Source: Isoetes taiwanensis (taxonomy: Eukaryota > Streptophyta > Lycopodiopsida > Isoetales > Isoetaceae). Taken from it: 64,000 nucleotides of DNA. Below the pieces are notes generated by a model. That model was not told where the DNA came from and did no database searches. It worked only from the letters and a program-made list of their open reading frames with translations. Numbering within the stretch: position 1 is the stretch's first letter; the number at the start of each line of letters is the position of its first letter. The stretch is from contig JAJEKV010000018.1 of NCBI GenBank assembly GCA_021234155.1, forward strand, positions 14,578,925 through 14,642,924, given 5' to 3'. Of this stretch, positions 26,196-36,390 are shown in pieces. The position numbers were made by a program, and so were the translations under genes.

Positions 26196-28631
26196 TCTGT
26201 AACAGGGAAAGGACCAGTGTGAGTGCTTATCCATGTCCAAAAAGGGGTCAACCATGGACAAATAAAGATATGGCAAGAGGTCTCAGCTTGGCCACAACCT
26301 AAAGGACATCTGTCTGAGATCTGATCATTATATTTTGCCCTATAAGCATTAGATTTGAGACTTTTATTCAGCACCAACCATCTGAAAAGAATAATTTTCT
26401 TAGCACACTGTAATTTCCATCCTTTTCTTATAACCCGAATCGCATCCAAATTTGAGCAGCCCCATTGATTGGAGACTTTAGTTCCATGATCACACAACAA
26501 CAAGGCATAAATTCTGGTCACACTATACCCTTTGCCCTCCATAGCCCAATTCTGATCCTTTATTTGTACTCCTGTTCCTTTATGATGTCTAGTAAGGACC
26601 TTGTAGATATTTCTATTCGAGGTGGAGTCTTGCACTACATTGGAAATTTCTTGCCATGTCTTCCATTCTTCACCATTAGTCATACTCCCAATTGTGCCTA
26701 AACCATTGAGATTCCATTCCTTATATTTCCTTGGGTGCTTAAGAACCAAACATCCATCCTCCTCATCAACCGTGCCCGATGCCAAAAGAAATTAAAATCT
26801 TCAAACATTTTCAATTGATGAGCCTTGAAGCACACAGATACCTTATTCCAGGCTTGGATAATTCTTCTCATAATGGTGGATGTACCTGGAGTGGGGTTAA
26901 GTTGATAGAATGCTGAATCAGGAAGATGGTGAGGAGTAGATGGACTACCCACCAAGGAAGTTTTCTCAACCCAATATTTAGTAAGGAGAAGGGCAGGGAC
27001 TTTGGCTGAAAACCGAGATCTCCGCACCAATTTTGCTGCCAAAACCTGGGCCTGGAGAAACAAATCTTTACATCCCAGCCCTCCTTTTTTCCTGGGGAGA
27101 GTCAGATGTTTCCATCCAACCATGTGTGCACCCTGCCAAATGAATTCCTTCATAATAACTTCTAACTCCTGGTAAGTTTTCCTATCTGCAATTATAGCTG
27201 ATGAAAAATAAAAATGAGAACTGGCAATAACACCATTAATTATTTGTACTCTCCTAGCCAGAGATAGTGACTTGGGGTACATTTGGAGTTTTTTCTTGAT
27301 TTTGGTGACTATTGATTCCCACAGGCCATGCAAACTCATGTTAAGAGCTAAAGGTAAGCCCAATAATTTTGTAGCAGTTCGGAGACCACATACTTTAATC
27401 CCTTGAATATAATCATCTGGGCTATCCGAGATGATTGCACATTTATCTCTGTTTAATACCACCCCTGATGCCTTTCCAAAGAGATCCATGGCAGCAAGAA
27501 AGTTCTCAATACTGTCCCCCTGCTTCTTTAAGAACATAAATGTGTCATCAAGATATCGTGACATTCACAAAGTGTCACTTGTATTTGGAAGCTTAAGGCA
27601 ACTAATTTTGTCAGTTTGCTGTAATTTCATAATGATTCTTGTTACCATTTCAGCAACAATTAAGAACATGTAGCCTGACCCCTCTTTTACATTCAAAAAA
27701 GGATGAAGGGGAACCATTGACCAGAACTGCAGAACAACCTGTAACATTGAACCCAGCAATTTTTGTAATGACTTGTTCTGAGAAGCCTAACTGGGACATG
27801 GCTCTATAGAGAAAATTCCAGTCAATAGTGTCATAGGCTCTTCTGAAATCCAGTTTAAGAAGCACATATCCTTGGTTGGTCATCCCATTCCAATGCAAGC
27901 CCTCATATGCACCAATGAAGTTATCTAATATACTTACGCACGAAAGAAAACCCCGATTGAACTGGTTAATCTTCTCTTGAAGGATTTTCTTAATCCTATT
28001 GGCAAAGATTTTGGCCAAAATTTTGTATGTTACATTTGTAAGTGATATCGGTCTCCAATCCGAGAATGTGGAAGGCTTATCCACTTTTGGAACTAATGCA
28101 ATTAAGCCAGCATTTACTGCTGGATGTAGCTTTTCAGCCTGCCAAGCACCCTGAATGAATGTGATAACGTCTTTATTCATTATGCTCCAAAAATGTTCAT
28201 AGAATTCAGGGGGTAGCCCATCAGGTCCCGGGCTCTTCAATGTGTGCATCCTTTAAGCCAAGATATTCAAAGAACTCTGACATTCTACCATTGTCTGTGC
28301 ATGTGGCTGCAAAGAGTTCCCTGTATTTATTGTAGAACAATTTTTGAATGTCTTCTTGCTTAGATAGCTCATATTGATTATCATCCTGTATTAAGACTAT
28401 CCCATTGTACATTATCCTGCTTTTGGCAGCTCTATAAAAGAATTTAGAGCTACAGTCATCTATCAAATTAACATATAGGCTTCTGCTCTTAACTGCCAAA
28501 CTTTTGGCCTCGTATTCTTCAATTAACTTCACCATTCTTTCTAGATATTCCTCTCTCTGCTGCAGCAACACATTGGTTTTGTCCAGAAAAAGACTTTGTC
28601 TAACATCTCTTATTTCCACATACACCTCCAT
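26196..28631 (-). pseudogene. LINE ORF2 reverse transcriptase and zinc-binding region, copy
   Basis: Minus-strand pieces at 28,221-28,631, 27,650-28,249, 26,698-27,564 and 26,102-26,785 give, in order, a linker, the RT palm/fingers starting at Ser-Pro-Gly-Pro-Asp-Gly, the RT catalytic and thumb region, and a Cys/His-rich zf-RVT domain. The catalytic Tyr-Ala-Asp-Asp of the other copy reads Tyr-Leu-Asp-Asp here because of an error cluster at CTG sites near 27,558-27,566. The loss of the conserved Gly-Cys-Pro-Leu-Ser-Pro motif near 27,680 is shared with the other copy. Confidence 0.85.
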
Positions 28632-28655
28632 TTTTTCCTGTTTCTTTTTCCTATT

Positions 28656-29546
28656 CTATTCCCTGCCCCATTGCTTGATCCAGTTTTTGATCTGCTTACA
28701 TTTCCTAATGAATTCTTTCATCGAACCACTAGCATTCAATCCTTCCAATGAGCCATAAAACCTTGTAAAGTCTTCACAAAAGGTTTTATTGTTCAGCAAG
28801 CTGACATTGAACTTAAATGGAGTATCAGCATGCCTATTCAAAGGTAAGATGCCTGTGTCCAAAATTTGTGGATAGTGATCAAATATAGAGTTACTACAGT
28901 CATTCTTAATGATCAAACTATCCCATCCTTCTAAGGTGGAGATGTTGGTGTAGAACCTGTCTAGGAGACAATACACCCTATCATTTCCTTTCCTCTTGTT
29001 GCACCAGGAGTATGCATTAGAAGAGGAGGGAGCATGATATACAAAGTTGTGGGCCAATTCGTCCCATTGGGACCTCTCCCCTTTTGACATGTTAATTTTT
29101 TTCTCTGCTTTCTGCTCCCATGAAGGGGTATTATTGAAATCCCCACTAAGAATCCAATTGTTTATGTTCTGTCCCTGCAACCAATCTGTCATATTTTTCC
29201 AGTGTAACTCTCTTTCCTCAGGGGAGGTGGAAGCATACACATTGATAATGCCTACAATCTCCTATTCTATCTCCAAAAAGACTACCTGCCATTTACCTTA
29301 AGGATGCAAAAAGGAATTTACCTTTTTATAGCCACTCTAGGCAATACAAATGCCACCTTTAGTGCCATCTGCTGGGGCCCATATGGAATCTCCATTGGGA
29401 AAAATCCAACTACCCAGGTTTGATGCCTCAAAGGCTGGTAATCTGTGTTCTTGCAATAAGATTATATCTGCCTTTAAGGCAATTAGAGCCCTTTTCCTTT
29501 TCAGGGGGCCCTTGATTCCTCTTAAGTTCCAGGAAACTATCTTCAT
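28656..29546 (-). pseudogene. LINE ORF2 AP-endonuclease domain, copy
   Basis: ORF2 starts at the ATG at 29,546 with the endonuclease motif Trp-Asn-Leu-Arg-Gly, followed by Leu-Gln-Glu-His-Arg. The second half (28,656-29,240) has Gly-Asp-Phe-Asn and Asp-His-Tyr-Pro. Two in-frame stops between the halves are shared with 55,669-56,559. A further stop (CCAGG read as CTAGG near 29,338) is private to this copy. Confidence 0.85.
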
Positions 29547-29980
29547 TGGGTTTTAGAGCTCCTAGTAACAGGCCCATTCTCCCTAGGGGTGTAGACCTTT
29601 TTTTTTCGCCTCTTTTTTATGCGAGGAAGTGGGGTAACAAAGGAAAGTTCATTGGGACCTTTCTCGGTTCTTCCCCACTATCATCTTCATCTTCCCGAAC
29701 TTGCGGATAATCTAGATGAAGGGTCCTTCAACTCTCTTAGTCATGCAAATTGGGTGTCTTGAAGACATCCTTTTCTAACACTTTGGTGTGTCCACCGCCA
29801 ATTCTTGGCGGAAGGGCTTACAAGTCTATTGGCTGTTCACATCTAGTTCCACGGCCTCTTTGGAGTTACAAGCATTTGGGGTTGGATTCCCAATTCTTGG
29901 CCACCGACTTGCTGTGTCTACTATTATGTTCAAGCACCAATTCCTTGGCCTTCTGGAGTTACAAGCCTTTGGCATGGGGC
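29547..29980 (-). pseudogene. LINE ORF1 C-terminal fragment, copy
   Basis: Corresponds to 56,556-56,990, including the Val-Ser/Thr-Pro-x-Gly-Gln repeat segment, but frames are shattered. Nearly every mismatch to the other copy falls at a CAG or CTG; for example ttctcggttc at 29,661 stands against ttctcagttt at 56,671. Homology ends at about 29,980. Confidence 0.75.
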
Positions 29981-31086
29981 GGTCGAGACGTCTTGCTCCC
30001 CACCAGCTGTCTTTGAAAGGATGCCGCCGGCATGGATGTGCATCTCCCGAGCAAAAAAGAGGCCGCCTCGCTCAGGTGGGGGTCAAATCACCCGCCTCTC
30101 AAGGCCCACAATGCGCAGGGAAAGGGCGGGTGGAGTGAGCCGCGGGCCGCATTCCGGCATCGGGGAGGCGGGACCTCGGCCGCCAGGCTTTGACGGGGCG
30201 GCAAATCCTCTCGAGGAGGTCAGGGGCATGGAGACCGTGGTCGCCAGTCATAGGCGCACCACTACTTTGTGCATGGGAGGGCCCCAGAGCCGCCGGTGAC
30301 CCACCCTGAATTACCGAACTCGGCCGGGCCGGCCCTACGCGGCAATTCTAAATTCTAGTAATCGATCTGCCCGCCGGCAACTGGGCAGACGTCTCGGTGA
30401 ATGTGGCAGTGGCACGGACCGTGTGGATCCCATCAAGTACCCCCGGAGGCAAGCACTGGAGCTGAGCATCAAGGATGTCCAAATTCGCGACTAAAAGAGG
30501 CATCGGGGAGGTGGTGCGAGAAGAAGGGGCCGGGGCCCCAAATGATGGGGTTGTCCGGAAGGTAGGGCGCAATCGTGGGATCATAGGGTCGGACGGGGCC
30601 GCTCAGGCGGCCGAATGAAATTCTTCTCTTTACGGGTCTCCCGGGCCATACGTTTGATCTTACGGGCCATGCTGAGAACAAGGCAACGTTAAAGGGTGCC
30701 AAGGTTGGACGGGTCTCTGGCTGCCTAGAAGGTGCTTAGAATCCAATTTGGGGACTCAGAAAGGCAGGCAGAGCACCTTTTGGGCGTTTGGGGTTTTTGG
30801 GGCTAGAGAGAGATTGTAAACCCTAGAGAGAGAAAGCCAGAAAGGGGCAAATCAAGGGGGTCTATGCAAGGGCCGTGAGGGCGCGATGCTGAGAGCAATA
30901 GTGGGACCCAAAACAGTCCAAAACAATTCAAAGCAATCCAAAACTTGGTACCTACGGCCAATGCTGTGGATGGAAATCTTGGCTGGTCCAGCTCCGATTC
31001 TGGATCTTGATGCTAACTCTCTGGTACGGAGTTACATGAGCATGGCCTCAAGGGCTTCGGAGCTTAGGCGCACAGGGCGGCGCTAG
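29981..31086. other. GC-rich island of unknown nature
   Basis: About 1.1 kb, markedly richer in G+C and CpG than the rest of the window, with no match to either stack. Minus-strand frames at 30,469-30,702 and 30,348-30,584 are open for about 77 codons and are proline/arginine-rich, starting near a Met-Ala-Arg-Lys-Ile-Lys-like segment. I recognise no family and the frames may simply reflect GC-rich composition. It could be a fragment of a host gene or of another transposon. Confidence 0.35.
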
Positions 31087-31087
31087 A

Positions 31088-31122
31088 GGGGAGGAGGGGG
31101 AGGGGGAGGGGGAGGGGGGCAG
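31088..31122 (+). repeat. G-rich tract with quadruplex potential
   Basis: Four to five runs of four or more G separated by single A residues (units of GGGGGA), ending in GGGGGG before CAGG. This meets the usual pattern for an intramolecular G-quadruplex on the plus strand. Confidence 0.8.
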
Positions 31123-31740
31123 GTATACCCTCGGGGAGGGTGACATGGCAAACAAGGGTGGTGACGTGTCAAACAACTTGGCCTAGAATATTTTTTCTAG
31201 TCAAAACCTTGAGTGAGGTAGACATGGTATGTATGACATGTGGATGATGATGTGGAGGTGTAGATGATGATGTGGCATGATAATGTGTGACTTTCATAGG
31301 TTCAAACATGTAATTTGAAGGATTTTTGCAAAAATTAGAGTTTCAATGTAGTGACACGTGCATGATATGATATGGCAAGAAAGGGTGACATGTATGGTGA
31401 CTTGGCCTCTTAAAGGTGTTGCCATAGCTCAATTTAGGCATAAATGCATGATATTTGTATTTTTTAGGCAAATCTTGATTTTGGGTGTCGCCCTTAGGAA
31501 TTTCTGCATTCTCTCTCCTCTTTTGACTTATAGGGAGAGGATGTTGACCTTTGACCACATGTATAACCAAGTCAAGTGGAATTTAGTGCTTTGAATGATA
31601 TGGACATGGTATGGTAAGTGTATGGAATGTGAGTGACTTGTGAAGGGGTAGTTTTGACTAGAAAAAATCTTCAAGGCCAAATTTGACTTGGAGATGAGGT
31701 GTAGGCATGGAACTAGAAATATCATGGGCATTTCATCATG
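31123..31740. other. Gene-free spacer
   Basis: AT-rich sequence with repeated short words such as gatgatgatgtgg and catgtggatgatg around 31,220-31,280. No coding frame, RNA gene or transposon ends recognised. Confidence 0.4.
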
Positions 31741-32359
31741 GAAGGGGCCAAAAAAATTTTTTTGCAACACGAACCATTAACATCCAACATATAAAAATTA
31801 AATCCCCCAACACATAACAACCATTGACATTAACAACCAACACATAACTACCATTGACATTAATAAATACAACCATTGGGTCCAACACATTTAAATTAAA
31901 ATCCCCCTTAAATCCCGTTTGGTTTGGGCGCATATTCACTCGGGGGGTGACGTAGGGCAGCGAGAGCCCTCATAATTGTATTTTGCACGTAGGAAAATCA
32001 ACACCATATAGTATTCCGCTTGAAATCTTATAGTATTTTGCGAATCTTGTTATACAGTATAGCAAATTTTGTACTTGCATACCCCACAAACGAGGAACTT
32101 TACGTACGGTGTAGATTAAGGAATAAGGGATGAATATACCTATCCAACAGCTCTCGTTGCCCGGAGTCATCCCCCGTGTGAATATGCACCCAAACCAAAG
32201 GGGATTTAAGGGGAATTTTAATTTAAATGTGTTAATTAATGTCAATGGTAGTTATGTGTTGGTTGTTAATGTCAATGGTTGTTATGTGTTGGGGGATTTA
32301 ATTTTTATATGTTGGATGTTAATGGTTCGTGTTGCAAAAAAAAAAACTTTGGCCCCTTC
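31741..32359. mobile_element. Foldback/MITE-like inverted-repeat element
   Basis: Two arms of about 220 bp in inverted orientation (31,741-31,965 and about 32,140-32,359) flank a 170-bp centre. The outer ends are GAAGGGGCC and GGCCCCTTC, followed inward by a poly-A/T stretch and ttgcaacacgaaccattaac paired with its complement. Within each arm a block containing CCATTGACATTAA is itself tandemly repeated. No coding capacity. No clear target duplication is visible, so the class (foldback DNA transposon or long-TIR MITE) is not assigned. Confidence 0.75.
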
Positions 32360-32642
32360 GGGGCCTTAGGGACGTCACCACCTCCCCCCCCCCCGGGGGC
32401 CTTAGGGACGACAAAAAATTTAGAATTCAAACTAGAAAAAAACTAGAATTCATTTGAGGCTTTCATCACCTGTAGCTTTTGAATTTCATCACAATAAAAC
32501 AAATAGAACATAAATAAAAGTTACCATAAAGATAGAGCAGATTGATCCCATTATTCTAAAAGTCATAAAGTTTGCAACACCCATACACAAACATTTTTCA
32601 ACTGGGATTTAACAGCAGCCTTTGGCCTCTATGGATTCTTGT
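32360..32642. other. Short spacer with poly-C run
   Basis: GGGGCCTTAGGGACG occurs twice (32,360 and about 32,396) around a run of about 12 C. The rest is AT-rich and featureless. This may already belong to the repeat that begins to match the window start at 32,643. Confidence 0.4.
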
Positions 32643-33017
32643 GGTGAGAAACCAAAGTGGGAAACTTTTCTGCTTGTTAGCACAAGGATCTAGAAGCCTC
32701 AAAATCTAAAAATGCATGGTAATTTTTTGCAAGCTTCATTCGGAATGAGCCATAAAACAATATCCAATAGCACAATCCTGTATTAATCAGCTGGTAGGAT
32801 GTGAAAGCCTACCAAACCCGGCCGAAAAATTGCTATTTTAGCATAGATAACTTAACCAAACATATCCATATCATACACTATCAAAAAGATCTCGGAGAGA
32901 GCTTTCCAACGCAGTAAAAATCATCTCAAACAGAGCTCTGGATCAAAAGTTATGATAAGAAATGTGTTGCCGGCGGGGAAACTGCACTACATGCGCCCTT
33001 CAAGCCCTTTATGTGCC

Positions 33018-33140
33018 CATTATGCACCACACACACAAAAAGAGGGCTTTTGTTGTGAGCTATTGGTTGTTGACCATTATGCACCACACACACAAAAAAA
33101 AGGGCTTTTGTTTTGAGCCATTAGTTGTTGACCATTGGAA
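33018..33140. repeat. Tandem pair of about 60 bp
   Basis: Two adjacent units each contain attatgcaccacacacacaa, a poly-A stretch, gggcttttgtt and gttgttgaccatt. The noisy first-stack version is at about 540-645. Confidence 0.8.
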
Positions 33141-34535
33141 AAAAAAAGCGGCTAAAATCAATGGCTCAGAAATGGTGCACTCTAGATATACGCATTAGTA
33201 CATCCATTTGAATACATCACGAAATTATAGAAAAACCTTAGTGAAAAGCGTACAAAAACTCAAAGAAAACCCCCTGTTATTATGCTACATATGGAGGATG
33301 TAGGATGGGAATCAAAGGGTGCAATCATGCCAAGAACTCAAATGATGTCATCACATACCAAGAAATCTTCAAGGGGTCTTCAATCCTTCAAAGTTTGCTT
33401 GATTCTCCTTTTTGCGTTGCTTGTGTGACCTTATCAAATGTCCTCACCTTGCTCTTCAATTCTTCAAAGTGTGCAAGTATGAATTCTTCTAGTGCCTCTA
33501 AATTCAGATCAAAATTTGAGAATAAGTGTCAGGAATATGCCTTGCTCTTCCATGCTGCCATAGCATGGCAGCATTATGCCAAACTAAAAGAATAGGCTGG
33601 CCTCCCAGCCCCTCTTTTGCTGCTTCATAATCATGATAGGGCTCCAGCTAATTGCCAATATGAGGACGTGTTTGGCAATTCAATGGACCTGCAATGGATT
33701 TGAAGAAAGGTGGTGAAGATAGAGTTCAGTGTGACATGAATGTGAATATGGAGGCGATTTTCAGATGAACCTGCATGACATATGGAATAATTAGCAAAAT
33801 GTGAACTGCTGGATGGATATATGACAACAGTTTTGTGGATTTTGCAAAGATATGAAGTATCTTATGTGGGGCAAGGGCAACTCTTGACCAAATGAGTGTG
33901 GAATATAGATATTAGGATGCACCTGCATGTGGAAATCAAATCTGTTAGCTCAAATGAGTTGTTGTTATGAAGGGAGTGGCATCAACTATAGGTGATGTTG
34001 TGTAGTGCAATGAATGGGAAATGGGATGAATGACTGTAAAATCCAGATGTTCCTGCATGGAATCCATAGTTTTGACAAGGTTAACACTTGATTGGGATCT
34101 CAACTCGATCAAAACACACAAACTTTTTTCTCTTGCAACACTAAAAAGGTTGATTAGTTCCAAAGCTAAAATCTAAAACCTAGACTTAATATCGACATTA
34201 CTACATTCGTTTTCGTCTTTTCTAGGAAAGGTCCTCATGCACAAATATCAACATCCAAATTGAAGTGGTGTTCCATTGAAATTTGAATGAAAAAATAGTA
34301 CAATGACCCATGGGGAAACAAACCGATGAATCCCAACCTCCGGGTTAGACCACCCAACGATAAGATAATTGTGTGTACAATGAGTACAGGCCCCACAAAG
34401 AACATCTAGAAGGCCGATGTCTTTGTAATGCTCCCAAACCTGCAACAAGCTGCAAAAAATCGGTCGGCTACCCATCCAAGCAAAGACTCAAATCCGCCCC
34501 GCTAAGATCTGCCTCCATCGTCCCACACGGCCACC

Positions 34536-34985
34536 GGCATGCACATCAGAGAGCTCCAAACTGCAAGACCAAACCACATGTGATTGTCAACTGTGTTAGA
34601 AGCCATCTACGGGCCAAGAGTAAGCAAGCTACAAAGTCGGAATAGAAATACAAGAGCAAAATATCAAAATGGAAAAAGATGATCCATGAGGATCCCCTGA
34701 AACCACGAGGCTACTGTAGAGATAGGGAAAATCTAGGCTCGACCCAGGATGCATAAAGAAAGCTTCATGCACATCAGAGAGCTCCAAACTGCAAGACCTA
34801 ACCATATGCGATTTTCAAATGTGTTAGAAGCCATCCACGGGCCAAAAGTCAGCAAACTATAAAGTCGGAATAGAAATACAAGAGCATAATATTGCAAATT
34901 GAAGAGATGATCCATAATGATCCTCGGAAGCCACGGGGGCTCTGTAGAGATAAGAAAAAATATATATATATGTAGGCCCGACCCA
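34536..34985. repeat. Tandem pair of about 225 bp
   Basis: Two adjacent imperfect units, each starting near gcatgcacatcagagagctc-type sequence and running through agtcggaatagaaatacaag to a gatgatccat segment. Units start at about 34,536 and 34,766. Confidence 0.8.
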
Positions 34986-35109
34986 GGGGCTTCCCCTTGT
35001 GCCCTCGAGAAGCGCCATGTGCTACGCTGGGAAAAAATGCAAAAAAGCCCATCGGCCAACACTGAACAAAAAGTAAAACCCATATAGGAGAGTAAGAGGT
35101 GGGAGGGGG

Positions 35110-35322
35110 GAACTCCGTACAACAACAAGATTCAGCTCAGAGGAAACGCCGATGAGGAATGCAGGAAGACACAAGGCTTTTATGGGAGAAAAGGCCAAAG
35201 AAAGCCTGCGCTATAGCAGGCTTGTGCCAAAGAAAGCTTGGATCCAAAAGCAGAGCTGGTGCCAAAACTGGCGTCCCTTTCCCTAGAATGATGGTTCTCT
35301 TCTATATAAGAAGAGAACCATT
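35110..35322. repeat. Dispersed direct repeat, left member
   Basis: Nearly identical to 46,741-46,959, in the same orientation, from aactccgtacaacaacaaga to gaaccattgcatt. It ends in a perfect palindrome at 35,293-35,319 with 11-bp arms GGTTCTCTTCT and AGAAGAGAACC around ATATA. Confidence 0.85.
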
Positions 35323-35572
35323 GCATTCTAGGGAAAGGTCCTTATGCACAAATATCAACATCCGACACAAAGCGGAACCTCCCTCAAACCCCATCATAGA
35401 TTGAGACCACGAGAGATTGTAAGGCACACTGCTAGGAAAGTGTAACGATCATGAGATGAGGTGGGATGCCACTGCAAATAGAGGGGAAGGGGATCAAGAA
35501 ACCCTGAGACAACTAGACTGTATAAGGCAAAGAAGGCATGAAAATTAAACACAAACAAGATCTATGGCCATC

Positions 35573-36303
35573 TGATAATAATTGAGATGATAGCAACCTT
35601 GCAAACAAAGATGTCTAGCAAACAAGCTAGTAGAACAAACTGTTCAAACACTCTTGCTTATTTTTATTTGTCACTCTCAATCTTGGGAGCCAAGATGTGG
35701 TCACTAATCCCAAGATTGTTTAAACAAGCAAATATCTCCTCAACTAGCAAAATATTGCAATCACTCTTCACTTCCACAATCACACAAGTTCACCACTCAT
35801 AAGTTCACTATAGCTGGGAAACAAAATTGTTAATACAACTCAATAAACCATAGGAACTATCAGTAGCGAAATCTTTGTAGCCCGGTGTTAATGGAACTCT
35901 TGTAGCAATGGTTGACCACGGCTATTCTTCGTTTTAAATCCTTTGAACTTGTTCTCCCAAATAGCCCGATATATCCTTTGCTTCTCCCCATTCCTCTTTT
36001 TATCTTTGAATCCCGGGATTGTAGGAGACGATCAACACCGCTAAACGGGATAGTATTCCATGTGATATATCCCACAGGCTTGTTTGACGTTTTCGATCCC
36101 TTTGCATATATCCCACAGGGATATAGAGAATTTCGGGCCATTGAACCATTGCAACCATTAGAGTTAGAAATAACCAATAATAAAGATGATCATAGGTTTA
36201 ACATGCTTTCGAGATCACAACTTTACCTTGCACCACAAGTTGAGCCTAGGTCCTGGGGATTCTTCACCATTTATGGCAATTATAAGCTGATCAAAAACCA
36301 ACA
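35573..36303 (-). repeat. Copia 3' LTR
   Basis: 731 bp, starting TGATAATAATTGAG and ending ACCAACA on the plus strand. It matches the 5' LTR except for short clusters, for example near 35,867-35,903 and at 36,036-36,050, where ACACCGC and ACGGGA replace ACCTGC and ACTGGGA. Confidence 0.95.
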
Positions 36304-36313
36304 CTCCTCCTTC
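36304..36313 (-). promoter_or_regulatory. Copia polypurine tract
   Basis: On the minus strand AAGGAGGAG lies directly before the TG that opens the 3' LTR. This is the usual site for plus-strand DNA priming in LTR retrotransposons. Confidence 0.85.
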
Positions 36314-36390
36314 AGCTTATTAATTGACAACATTTAGATTTTTCCCCGAATCTGCTGAATTTATTCTCTGCAAGAGCCTTTGTAAAAATG

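Larger units (their letters stand above)
24672..29980 (-). mobile_element. L1-type LINE, first-stack copy, cut at the 5' end
   Basis: Minus-strand LINE inserted in the Gypsy gag at the same nucleotide as the 51,670-59,104 element. The 3' end is marked by an 18-base poly-T (poly-A on the element strand) at 24,672-24,689. It contains the ORF2 endonuclease, RT and zinc-binding region plus a MITE. Homology to the other copy stops abruptly at about 29,980, inside the ORF1 C-terminal region, and unrelated GC-rich DNA follows. So the 5' boundary is a duplication or assembly breakpoint rather than normal LINE 5' truncation. Confidence 0.85.
32643..35572. repeat. Non-coding repeat left of the Copia insertion
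   Basis: The better copy of 1-3,023. It contains a tandem pair at about 33,018-33,140, a tandem pair at 34,536-34,985 and a 215-bp segment (35,110-35,322) found again at 46,741-46,959. No protein-coding frame is recognisable. It ends with CCATC, the left target duplication of the Copia. Confidence 0.75.

Noticed and set aside
30348-30702. Minus-strand frames in the GC island as a host gene
   Set aside because: Only about 77 codons each, no recognised domain, no splice or promoter evidence. Kept only as an unexplained region.
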